Below are positions 1 through 9,800 of a DNA stretch of 64,000 bases, one piece after another. A program made the position numbers and the translations under genes. The notes under the pieces are model-generated. The model was not told the DNA's origin. It saw only the letters and a list, made by a program, of their open reading frames with translations, and did not search any database. The stretch is from Winogradskyella thalassocola (GTDB lineage: Bacteria > Bacteroidota > Bacteroidia > Flavobacteriales > Flavobacteriaceae), in contig NZ_FNCZ01000004.1 of assembly GCF_900099995.1 (NCBI RefSeq), forward strand, positions 62,001-126,000, read 5' to 3'. Positions within the stretch are counted from its first letter, which is position 1, and every line of letters starts with the position of its first letter.

Positions 1-1
1 T

Positions 2-2158
2 ATTAGTAGAATTGGTTTGCCCCCATTTATTCAATCTTTATTTAATTCTGAAACAGACATTATTAGAAATGGTATTAGTACTTCCGAATTAAAACTATGT
101 ACAAATGACACTTACACGTTACAAGCCGATGACATTGTAGGTGCAGATTACGTATGGTCTTTTGATGGAGTGCCATTGGCAGAAACCTCATCCCAATTAG
201 TGATTGATACACCTGGTTTTTACGAAGTCTATATTGAACCTAATAATGGTGAATGCCCAATTGAAGGTAGTGCTGTTGTAGGTGTTTTTGAAATTCCTGA
301 AGCACATCCACTTACGGACGTTACTGTTTGTGATGTTATAGATAACGACGGGTTTACGCGCTTCGATTTTACAAATAAAAATTCGGAAGTGTTATTAAAC
401 CAAGATCCTTTGCAATATAATGTCAGTTATTATGAAACGCTTGAAGACGCAGAATCTAATGAAAACATGTTGATGTTCCCATTTGTAAACACGGCTAATC
501 CACAAACCATATTTGCTCGTGTAGATAATTCTAATAATACCAATTGTTTTGCTATAAATTCGTTTGAAATTGAAGTATTTAATACACCTCAAATTTCCGA
601 ATTGAATACAATTGAGTTTTGTGATAATGTTGGTGATGTTATGGACGGCATTGCAACTATTGAACTTGGAGATTTAATGCCTAGCATCAGCGGTGATCAA
701 ACAGAAATCAATATTACATTCCACGGTTCACAAGATGATGCAGAAATGAATGCAAATGCTCTACCTCTTACCTATACCAATACATCAGCGGTTAACGAAA
801 CTATTTTTGTTAGAGTTGAAAATGCGTTAAATACGGATTGCTTTATAACAGAAAGCTTTAATGTGCGTATTAATCCAATTCCTGTGGCTAATGCTATTTC
901 TATTATTCAATGTGATGAAGATGGTATACCTGAAGGTTTCACAACGTTTAACCTAAATGAAAGTATTAGTGACATCACAGGCGGCATACTAAATACGAGT
1001 GTTGATTTTTACAGTTCTCAAACCGATGCCGAAAACAACGAAAATCCATTAAGTGCTGATGCTTTTGAGAACTATACCAACCCTCAAACCGTTTATGCAA
1101 GAGTTACAAATACAAATTCTGACTGTGACAACTTTAGTGAAATCACTTTAGAAGTTAGCACCACCTCTTCAAACAATGCCAGTTTATCATTATGTGATAC
1201 AGACGACACAGAAGATGGATTTATGACTTTTAATCTTACTGATGCTAACGCAACTGTTTTAGCCAATTCTCCTTTAGGGTTAGATGTAGTCTATTATGAA
1301 ACTTATGAAGATGCATTATTAGAAAACAATCCGGTTGGCTCAACATATACCAATACCACTCCCAATCAGCAAACTATATATGCTCGTGTAGAAAATGCTA
1401 ATGCTTGTTATGGTATAAGCGAAATAGAATTAACTGTTTTTAATTTACCAAACATAGAGACTGAATTTGAAACGATTTATTGTCTAAATTTCTCTCCAGA
1501 GACTATCGTTTTAAATGGAGGTGTCATCGACGATTCTCCGAGCAACTATTATTATGAATGGTCCACTGGGGAAAATACTACTGAAATAGAAATAAATACA
1601 CCAGGAACCTACACTGTTCGCATCTCTAACACTAATGGTTGTTTTAAAGACCGAACTATTATAGTTTCTCCATCTAACATCGCAACGATTACGCAAGTTG
1701 AAGTCGTTGATGCTTCACAAAACAATTCTATTTCTGTAATTGTGAGTGGTGAAGGAGATTACGAATATGCTCTAGATGATAATAACGGTCCTTACCAAGA
1801 TGAGAATACCTTTAATAATCTACAACCCGGAATATATACAGTATATATTCGCGATAAAAACAATTGTGGTATCATAGACGATTTAGTCTCGGTTATTGGT
1901 TTCCCTAAGTTTTTCACTCCAAATAGCGATGAAGTAAACGATTACTGGCAAGTTTATGGTGTCTCTGAACAATTTCAAGCCAATTCAAAAGTTTATATTT
2001 TCGATAGATATGGAAAACTACTTATAGCGCTCAATCCATTAAGTTCGGGATGGGATGGCACTTTTAATGGCGAAAAAATGCCAACTAGCGATTACTGGTT
2101 TAAAGTCACCTTAGAAGACGGACGCACATACACAAATCACTTTACATTAAAACGATGA
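2..2158 (+). CDS. T9SS type B sorting domain protein, 5'-truncated by window edge (gene 1 of array)
   Basis: The reading frame is open to the first base, so the N-terminus and signal peptide lie outside the window. The visible part starts with an Ig/PKD-like segment. Four ~90-residue modules follow, each opening with a Cys-Asp acidic loop (for example CDEDGIPEGFTTFNL) and closing with an NPQTIYARV...C stretch. Then come an Ig-like domain (CLNFSPETIVLNGG), a short G-x-Y-x-Y-x-LDD domain and a final FFTPNSDEVNDYW...HFTLKR segment. That last part is the gliding-motility-associated C-terminal domain, which directs export through the type IX secretion system and anchoring at the cell surface. Known: type B C-terminal domains mark T9SS cargo such as SprB-like adhesins. 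Inferred: surface adhesin or matrix protein; the ligand is unknown. The stop codon overlaps the next start (ATGA), implying translational coupling to the paralog downstream. Confidence 0.9.
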   Translation: MSRIGLPPFIQSLFNSETDIIRNGISTSELKLCTNDTYTLQADDIVGADYVWSFDGVPLAETSSQLVIDTPGFYEVYIEPNNGECPIEGSAVVGVFEIPEAHPLTDVTVCDVIDNDGFTRFDFTNKNSEVLLNQDPLQYNVSYYETLEDAESNENMLMFPFVNTANPQTIFARVDNSNNTNCFAINSFEIEVFNTPQISELNTIEFCDNVGDVMDGIATIELGDLMPSISGDQTEINITFHGSQDDAEMNANALPLTYTNTSAVNETIFVRVENALNTDCFITESFNVRINPIPVANAISIIQCDEDGIPEGFTTFNLNESISDITGGILNTSVDFYSSQTDAENNENPLSADAFENYTNPQTVYARVTNTNSDCDNFSEITLEVSTTSSNNASLSLCDTDDTEDGFMTFNLTDANATVLANSPLGLDVVYYETYEDALLENNPVGSTYTNTTPNQQTIYARVENANACYGISEIELTVFNLPNIETEFETIYCLNFSPETIVLNGGVIDDSPSNYYYEWSTGENTTEIEINTPGTYTVRISNTNGCFKDRTIIVSPSNIATITQVEVVDASQNNSISVIVSGEGDYEYALDDNNGPYQDENTFNNLQPGIYTVYIRDKNNCGIIDDLVSVIGFPKFFTPNSDEVNDYWQVYGVSEQFQANSKVYIFDRYGKLLIALNPLSSGWDGTFNGEKMPTSDYWFKVTLEDGRTYTNHFTLKR

Positions 2159-4617
2159 TGAATTCCCCTAATCTTTTTACAAAATCTATAATATTACTAT
2201 GTTGTATTTTTTGTTGCTCTCTGGTTTATGCCCAACAACCCAATGATTGCCAATTTGCAGTTACGGTTTGTGGAAATTCTGATTTTAGTTTAAATGTCAA
2301 TGGTATTGGTTCGCAAGAATTAAATAACTCCAATACCTGCGGAAGTCAAGAAAACAATAGTATTTGGCTAGAAGTTAATATTGCCACTGCTGGTACTTTA
2401 GCTTTTACTTTGTCCCCGAGCAGTTCTAACATCAGTGAAGATTATGACTTCTTCGTTTTTGGACCTAATGTAAGCTGTGGAAATATTGGACAAGCCATTC
2501 GCTGTTCTACAACGAATCCCGCCGCTGCCAATCAAGGCAATAATAGAACAGGATTAAACGCTACATCTACAGAAACATCAGAAGGACCAGGTGCTGCTGG
2601 AGATAGTTTTGTAAGTGAAATTGACGTGTTAGCAGGCGAAAGCTATTTTATTGTTATTGATAGGCCTATTGGTAATAGTCCCTTTTCATTAGAATGGACA
2701 GGTACTGCTACATTTCCAGAAGCACCATCAAATCCGATAACAGCAAACACAATATCAACAAGTTTACCTAGTATAGATGTTTGCGATTCCACAGCTCCTT
2801 TTGATGATAATATTACTGAATTTGACTTTACTAATTTATCGCAAGATATTATTAATGGAGAATCAGATGTCATAGTAACGTATCATACGTCTGAAAGTGA
2901 TGCCAATATTAGCGTAGATGCATTAGGGAATATTTTTAACAACACAGCAAGTAATGAAACGGTATATATTAGAGTCGAAAACGCAACAACAGGTTGTTTT
3001 ATTATTAATGATGTGGATATTAATGTTTCAGCACTCACCAATTTTAATGAACCTACAGATTATAACATTTGTGACGATGATATAGATGGAGATGACCAAA
3101 ATGGTATTTCAACTTTTGACTTTAATACTAAATCACTAGAAATTATAGATGGTATTGTAGGTGTCAATTATGATATTAGCTATTATTTAAATCAAGCAAC
3201 CGCAGAGGCATCAACCTCTCCTTTATCGTTAAGCTATAGAAACACTGCACCTACTCCAACTGAAATAATTGTAAGAATTCAAGATTTGGATTCTGGTTGT
3301 ATTGGTTTCACGTCTTTCAATATTAATGTTGATCCCAAACCAATAGCTAATAATATATCGCTTATACAATGTGATGAAGATGGTATACCTGAAGGTTTTA
3401 CAACGTTTAACATCACTCAAGCGGCTAATGACATTACAGAAGGAGAACCAAACTCTACTATAGAATATTACCTCTCTCAACTTGATGCTGAAAATCAAGA
3501 AAACGCTATTGATGGTAGTTCTTTCGATAATTTTTTCAATCCACAAATCATATATGCCAGAGTCACCAACGTTAGCACTAGCTGTGTTAATTTTAGTGAA
3601 ATTTCATTAGAAGTTAGTACAACATCGACGAACAATGTTAGTATTCAGTTATGTGATACGGACGGCACTGAGGATGGATTTATGGAGTTTAATCTCGGTA
3701 CTGTAGTTAGCACTATTTTTCCAAATACGATTGACGATTTTGTTTTGGTCTATTATGAAACTTATGAAGATGCGCTATTAGAAACCAATTCTATTGCTGC
3801 AGATTTCACTAATACCATACCTTATAATCAAACCATTTATGGACGTGTAGAAAATACCAATGCATGTTATGGCATTAGCGAAATAGAATTGACTGTTTTA
3901 AAATTACCAAATATCGAAACTACATTTGAAACACAGTATTGTCTTAACTTTTTTCCAGAAACGATAACGCTCAATGGTGGTCTCATTGATGATATCCCTA
4001 ATAACTATTATTATGAATGGTCAACAGGAGAAGATACTTCAACTATAGATGTTAATGCGCCAGGAACTTATACAGTAAGAGTTTCTAATACAAACGGCTG
4101 TTTTAAAGATAGAACTATAACTGTTCTGCCTTCTAATGTTGCCACTGTCACGAATATTGAAGTAGTAGATGCCACTCAAAATAACACCATCACCGTTTTT
4201 GTTAGTGGAGAAGGAGATTATGAGTATGCTTTAGATGATAGTAATGGCCCCTATCAAAACGCTTCTACTTTTGAAAATGTAGAACCTGGACTTTATACAG
4301 TATACATTAAAGATAAAAATAATTGTGGAGTCACAGATGCCTTAGTTTCTGTTATTGGATTCCCTAAGTTTTTTACTCCAAATAACGATGATGACAATGA
4401 TTATTGGCAAGTAAAAGGGATATCTTCTCTTTTTCAAGAGAATTCTTCCGTATTAATATTTGATCGTTATGGGAAATTATTAAAAGAACTAGATCCTTTA
4501 AGTGTTGGTTGGGATGGTACATTTAATGGAGAAATAATGCCAACAAGTGATTATTGGTTTAAAGTAAAACTTCAAGATGGACGCTTATTTACCAATCATT
4601 TTGCATTGAAACGATAA
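2155..4617 (+). CDS. T9SS type B sorting domain protein (gene 2 of array)
   Basis: An 820-residue secreted protein. The signal peptide (about residues 1-26, ending LVYA before QQPNDC) precedes a beta-sandwich-like domain (about 30-195) with NSIWLEVNIATAGTLAFTL and DYDFFVFGP. Such domains often open flavobacterial surface proteins. Four Cys/acidic-loop modules, an Ig-like domain and the type B C-terminal sorting domain (FFTPNNDDDNDYW to HFALKR) follow. From the third module onward it is closely related to gene 1, with long stretches nearly identical even at the DNA level (for example 900-955 versus 3360-3415), so the pair arose by tandem duplication. ATG at 2155 overlaps the gene 1 stop; a second ATG at 2158 is an alternative start. 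Probable role: surface adhesin; ligand unknown. Confidence 0.92.
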   Translation: MMNSPNLFTKSIILLCCIFCCSLVYAQQPNDCQFAVTVCGNSDFSLNVNGIGSQELNNSNTCGSQENNSIWLEVNIATAGTLAFTLSPSSSNISEDYDFFVFGPNVSCGNIGQAIRCSTTNPAAANQGNNRTGLNATSTETSEGPGAAGDSFVSEIDVLAGESYFIVIDRPIGNSPFSLEWTGTATFPEAPSNPITANTISTSLPSIDVCDSTAPFDDNITEFDFTNLSQDIINGESDVIVTYHTSESDANISVDALGNIFNNTASNETVYIRVENATTGCFIINDVDINVSALTNFNEPTDYNICDDDIDGDDQNGISTFDFNTKSLEIIDGIVGVNYDISYYLNQATAEASTSPLSLSYRNTAPTPTEIIVRIQDLDSGCIGFTSFNINVDPKPIANNISLIQCDEDGIPEGFTTFNITQAANDITEGEPNSTIEYYLSQLDAENQENAIDGSSFDNFFNPQIIYARVTNVSTSCVNFSEISLEVSTTSTNNVSIQLCDTDGTEDGFMEFNLGTVVSTIFPNTIDDFVLVYYETYEDALLETNSIAADFTNTIPYNQTIYGRVENTNACYGISEIELTVLKLPNIETTFETQYCLNFFPETITLNGGLIDDIPNNYYYEWSTGEDTSTIDVNAPGTYTVRVSNTNGCFKDRTITVLPSNVATVTNIEVVDATQNNTITVFVSGEGDYEYALDDSNGPYQNASTFENVEPGLYTVYIKDKNNCGVTDALVSVIGFPKFFTPNNDDDNDYWQVKGISSLFQENSSVLIFDRYGKLLKELDPLSVGWDGTFNGEIMPTSDYWFKVKLQDGRLFTNHFALKR

Positions 4618-4656
4618 ATTAAAAATTGTATTTTCGTTTGACCAATCCAAAAAAAA

Positions 4657-6438
4657 TTGAAAAAATATTTCTACATACACTATTTCTTACTGGTTGGTTT
4701 AACGCTTCCTGCACTAGCCCAAGACGTGTCATTATTCCAACAATTTAACGGAAGGTATGACTATACAGCGATTGGCAACACTATGAATACAGTTGAAAAT
4801 GGCACTTTAGGACCTTGTACTATTTTAACGTCATCATCAGCAAATTTATCACTCAATAGTGGGCAAAATATAGTTGCCGCTTATTTGTATTGGGCAGGTA
4901 CACATACGGGAGATTTCAATATTTCATTAAATAATATAGATATTACTGCAGAACGCACATTTAGTGATGCCATAGATAGTGACCGTGTTTTTTTCGCAGC
5001 GTTTGCAGATGTTACATCAATAATTCTAAATCAAGGTAATACCGATTATACCATTTCTAATTTTGACCTTAATGCTGTTATTGCCCCCTATTGTCCTTCA
5101 GGTACAAATTTTGGAGGTTGGGCCATTACTGTGATTTATGAAGATAGTAACCTTCCCCTTAATCAACTAAATGTTTATGATGGTTTACAAAGTGTTCCCG
5201 ACAACTTAAGTATATCATTAGATAATTTAAACGTACTAGATAATGAAAATGCCAAAATTGGATTCGTTGCTTGGGAAGGAGATCGATCTATTGCAGTTAA
5301 TGAGCAACTTACTATTAACGGAAACGTGATTAGTAATTACCCATTAAACCCCGCAAACAATGCCTTTAATGGTACAAATTCATTTACAGGAGCTACCAAC
5401 TTATATAATATGGATATTGATGTGTATAATATTCAAGATAATATAAATATTGGAGATACTTCTGCGACTATTGCACTGACTTCTGGACAAGATTTTGTAA
5501 TGATAAATAATATTATTACAGTACTTAATAGTCAATTGCCAGATGCTACTATAACAATTGATAATGACACAGTAAGTTGTGGAGACACTACAATTGAAGT
5601 ATTCTACACCGTTCATAACACTAATAGTACAGATGTTTTACCAGCCAATACACCAATCGCATTTTATAGCAATGGTGATTTTATTGGCGCTAGTGTAACA
5701 CTAAATGCTATTGCTATAAATGCTAGTGAGAGTAATAGTATTTACCTCAATTTGCCCGAAGACATCGATCCTAACGTTACTATTATTGCTATTGTAGATG
5801 ATGATGGCACCATGACAGGTGTTGTTACAGAATCTAACGAAAACAATAATAGTGATTATTCGGAAATAGAATTATTAATTATTCCTGAAATAATAGTACT
5901 TCCTAACCTTATAGGCTGTAACGAAGGCTTAGAAATTTCGAGTTATAATTTATTTGAAGCACTGAAAACTTTAGATTATGAAGAAGACGATGTTGCTTTC
6001 TATCTATCATTAGAAGATTTAGAAACAGCATCTAATTCTATATTAATACCGTCTGACTATAATAATGCATCAAATCCGGAAACGATATATGTAAGCATAG
6101 TAAGTGATCCCTGTTATGAGATATTTCAGTTCGATTTAACCATAGAGAATTGTCCGCCTTATATTCCTCAAGGTTTCTCACCCAATAATGATACTAAAAA
6201 CGACTGGTTCAACATTCAAGATTTATACGACATATTTACTGAGCACGAATTACAAATTTATAACCGCTACGGAGACTTAATTTTTGTTGGTAACAATGAA
6301 AAACCGTGGTACGGTAAAATAAACAGAGGGCTTAATAATATTGGCGGCCTCGCACCAGTTGGGACATATTATTATATTTTGAATTTAAATGACCCAAATT
6401 ATAAACCATTTGTTGGTTGGGTATATGTAAATTATTAG
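4657..6438 (+). CDS. DUF3344/CARDB-like T9SS type B surface protein (gene 3 of array)
   Basis: A 593-residue protein with a signal peptide (1-21, ending PALA before QDVSLF). Residues ~25-290 resemble the DUF3344 type of large extracellular beta domain (AAYLYWAGTHTG, GGWAITVIYEDSNLPLNQL). A CARDB-like Ig fold follows (~297-405, ending in the typical NENNNSDYSEIEL). One short module leads into a type B C-terminal domain of a different subtype (GFSPNNDTKNDWFNI...GWVYVNY), shared with the gene at 30513. The start must be TTG at 4657: an in-frame stop lies at 4639-4641 and no ATG intervenes before the signal peptide. It sits 39 bases behind gene 2, so it probably shares its transcript. Function beyond export to the cell surface cannot be read from the sequence. 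Confidence 0.85.
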   Translation: MKKYFYIHYFLLVGLTLPALAQDVSLFQQFNGRYDYTAIGNTMNTVENGTLGPCTILTSSSANLSLNSGQNIVAAYLYWAGTHTGDFNISLNNIDITAERTFSDAIDSDRVFFAAFADVTSIILNQGNTDYTISNFDLNAVIAPYCPSGTNFGGWAITVIYEDSNLPLNQLNVYDGLQSVPDNLSISLDNLNVLDNENAKIGFVAWEGDRSIAVNEQLTINGNVISNYPLNPANNAFNGTNSFTGATNLYNMDIDVYNIQDNINIGDTSATIALTSGQDFVMINNIITVLNSQLPDATITIDNDTVSCGDTTIEVFYTVHNTNSTDVLPANTPIAFYSNGDFIGASVTLNAIAINASESNSIYLNLPEDIDPNVTIIAIVDDDGTMTGVVTESNENNNSDYSEIELLIIPEIIVLPNLIGCNEGLEISSYNLFEALKTLDYEEDDVAFYLSLEDLETASNSILIPSDYNNASNPETIYVSIVSDPCYEIFQFDLTIENCPPYIPQGFSPNNDTKNDWFNIQDLYDIFTEHELQIYNRYGDLIFVGNNEKPWYGKINRGLNNIGGLAPVGTYYYILNLNDPNYKPFVGWVYVNY

Positions 6439-6892
6439 AACTGTTAAAGTTTTAGCCCATTCATCTTATTTTTTTGTATTTATACTTTTGTTCTATTATT
6501 TTTATAATCGTTAGCAATATTTCGTTGCTAGTTCCCTCCATATTTTTTTTAAGAATTCCCTCAAAAAATTATAATAGTTCATTTTAATACCTCAAATTTT
6601 ATTTTAGGTTTACTATGGCTATGAAATTAAATTACTGACACTTAGTTAAAGATATTTCTTACAAAATAAAAGGAAATAATCTGATTCTCAAGTGTAAGAA
6701 TATTCTCTTTTCGCTGAATCTATCAGCTCAAAAGCCCATTTTTCGGCTCTAAATGTTAACATTTCGTGCATTTCAGCGTATTTTTTTGTATTTCATCTTA
6801 TTTTAATATACTTTTCCGCCGTGATAAAATCACATGTAAGCGTCGACTCCAAATCTACTCTGCATTAAAACAAAAACCCTTAACCGAAACTA
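6439..6892. other. 454-base intergenic region with candidate promoter
   Basis: No open reading frame with coding character was found. It contains a weak hairpin (TAGCAA at 6512-6517, TTGCTA at 6525-6530) with no following T tract. A plausible flavobacterial promoter for the next gene lies near its right end (listed separately). The rest is AT-rich, and I see no other feature in it. Confidence 0.6.
6785..6816 (+). promoter_or_regulatory. Candidate flavobacterial promoter for gene 4
   Basis: TTTG at 6785-6788 is followed after 20 bases by TACTTTTC at 6809-6816, one mismatch from the -7 consensus TAnnTTTG. A transcript would carry a leader of about 70 bases before the ATG at 6893. Assigned by motif matching only. 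Confidence 0.4.
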
Positions 6893-9800
6893 ATGACTTA
6901 TTTAAACCGCTCCCTCTGCTTATTTATAGGCTTAATTTGTAGTATTACTTTTGCTCAACAAGTTACTGTAGATAATTCAGTTTCACCTCAAGACTTAATT
7001 CAAAACACATTAATACAAGGTTGTGTTGAAGTCACAAATATTACATCACCTTCAAATGGATCTACTATCGGAATTGGTAGTTACGGTTATTTTGAACGTG
7101 CTAACTCTAATTTCCCTTTCGAAAATGGAATTGTCTTAACCACAGGAAACGCAACCTCTGCTGGTAACGGACAAAACAACGCCATTTTAAACGAAGGAGA
7201 TGAGACATGGAGTACAGATGTTGATCTTGAATCGACATTAGGAATATCTGGAACTGTAAATGCGACATCTATCGAGTTTGAATTTATTTCAATTTCAAAT
7301 CAAATACAATTTAATTACATTTTAGCTTCGGAAGAGTATTACGGAAATTTCCCTTGTGATTATTCTGATGGTTTTGCTTTCTTAATTAGAGAAGCAGGTA
7401 CCACTGACCCTTATGTAAACATTGCTTTAATACCCGGAACTACAACCCCTGTAAATACTAAAACGGTTCATGATGAAATCGTTGGATTTTGTCCAGCTTC
7501 GAACGGAGAGTATTTTGATGGGTATAATTTAGGAGACACTAATTATAATGGTCGAACTAAAGTACTTTCTGCTACAGCTTCTATTCAACCTAACGTACAA
7601 TATCAAATTAAACTTGTCATCGCAGATCAAGATGATCAAAATTATGATTCTGCCGTATTTATAGAAGGTAATAGTTTTGACGCCTCAGTAAATTTAGGAG
7701 AAGATTTCTCTACTTGTGCTAATAGTGTTGAATTAGACGGAAACATTGACAACCCAAATGCCGTTTATTCTTGGTTTTTCAACAACTCTCAAATTCCTTC
7801 AGCAAATCAATCGACTCTTACAGCTTTACAATCGGGTAATTACCGTGTAGAAATTCAATTGCCACTTGCAGGAAATTCTTGTGTTATAGAAGATGATATT
7901 GAAGTTACTTTAAGTTCTACACAAACCTCAGATCCTATTACCGACTATCAACTTTGTGATGATTTAAGTGGTGACGGAGTAGAAACATTTGATTTATCCA
8001 CTAAAGATTCAGAAGTCTTAGCCTCTGTACCTTCTTCTAGTTATACGATTTCATATCACTATAACAATTCAGATGCTATTAATAATAGTAATGCCATTAC
8101 AAGTCCTATTCAAAACACGTCTAACCCACAATCTATACATGTAAGAATTGAAGATACGATTAATGGTTGTTTAGCATTTTCAACATTTAATTTGGTTGTA
8201 AATTCATTACCAATAATTTCTAACCCATCAGAACTAGAAGTTTGTAATGAAGGTTCTGCAGACGGAAGAGTGTCTATGGATTTAAATGCCTATAAAGATA
8301 CTGAAATAACACTTTCGCAACCGAATCTTGTGGTTAGCTATCATAGTTCGGCTGCAGATGCAATTGCAGGTATAAATGCATATTCTATGCCTTATACCAA
8401 CACCAACGCTTCAGAACAAGTATTTGTAAGTGTTAAGAATACAGAAACCGGTTGTATTAGTACCACAACTTTAGATATTAGCGTCATAGAAAGTCCTGTA
8501 ATTAACACAGAGGTACATTATATTGATGCGTGTGATACGGATTTAGACGGTTTTGCTAATTTTGATTTAACTTCAATTATCCCTGAAGTATTAGAAGGTT
8601 TGACTGGAGTGTCAGTAACTTTCCATATCACTTCAGAAGATGCGTTATCTGGATTAAATCCAATTGCAGACGACACTAATTACGCAAATATTGATTTTGA
8701 AGAACAACTCATTTATATTAGAGTAGAAAATGCGACTACAGGTTGTGCATCTACGACACCTATTGAATTACATACTAACCTGTTATTGACTGCAACAAAC
8801 ATTAGAGACGTAACTGTATGTGATGCAGGGGATGATGAAACAGAAGAGTTCGATTTTGAAAATATTGCCGTTGGTATCATCAATGAATTACCTGATGTTG
8901 AAATCGTATTTTACGAAACTGAATCGGACAGAGATAATGGAATTAATGCCATTAACCCTGCTGTATCATACAATTCACAAAGCAACCCACAAACAATTTA
9001 TATTACTTTAGAAAACGCAACTTGTAACGAGGTTGCAGAGTTCGATTTGGTATTGTATCCTATAATTGAATTTGAATCCGTTGTAAACCTAATGGTTTGT
9101 GATGAAGACCAAGATGGTTTTACAACAACCAGATTATCATCTTTAAGCGGAGATGTAACGAATGGAGAAGAAGGCTTTGATGTTACTTACTTCTTAACAG
9201 AACAAGATGCTATAGACAACACTAACCCGCTTCCAAACTCGTATACAAATACAACCAATCCATTTACATTGTTTCCTAGAATTACGTTTTCTGAAACAGG
9301 TTGTTTTGATTATAATTCATTCGAAGTTACCGTTTTACCAGCACCAGAAAGCGAAAAACCTTTAGACATTATTATTTGTGACGCAGATAGAGATGGTTTC
9401 TCACCAATAAACTTAAACACTACAATACCAAATTCTATTTTAGCAACACCTAATAGAAGTGTAAGCTTTCATAATAGTCTAGCCGATGCACGTTCAGATG
9501 TAAATGAAATTCAAGATATAACGAGCTACGCAGCCCAAACAGAAACTGTTTACATGCGTGTTGAGAATAGTACAACTGGTTGTTATGCTATTGAAGAACT
9601 AGACATTATTGTAAACACCTTACCATATGTCGGAGATTTATCTAACTATGTACAACAATATACGTTTTGTGAAGATGTATCTGATGGTATTGGTCAATTT
9701 ATTTTTGAGAACAAAGATAGTGAAGCTTTAGATGGCCAAACAGGTAAAGAAGTAACTTATTACCTTAACCCAACTGATGCCGATAACAAAACTAATGCTA

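Noticed and set aside
6512-6530. Hairpin TAGCAA/TTGCTA as terminator of gene 3
   Set aside because: Stem of only six pairs and no following T run.
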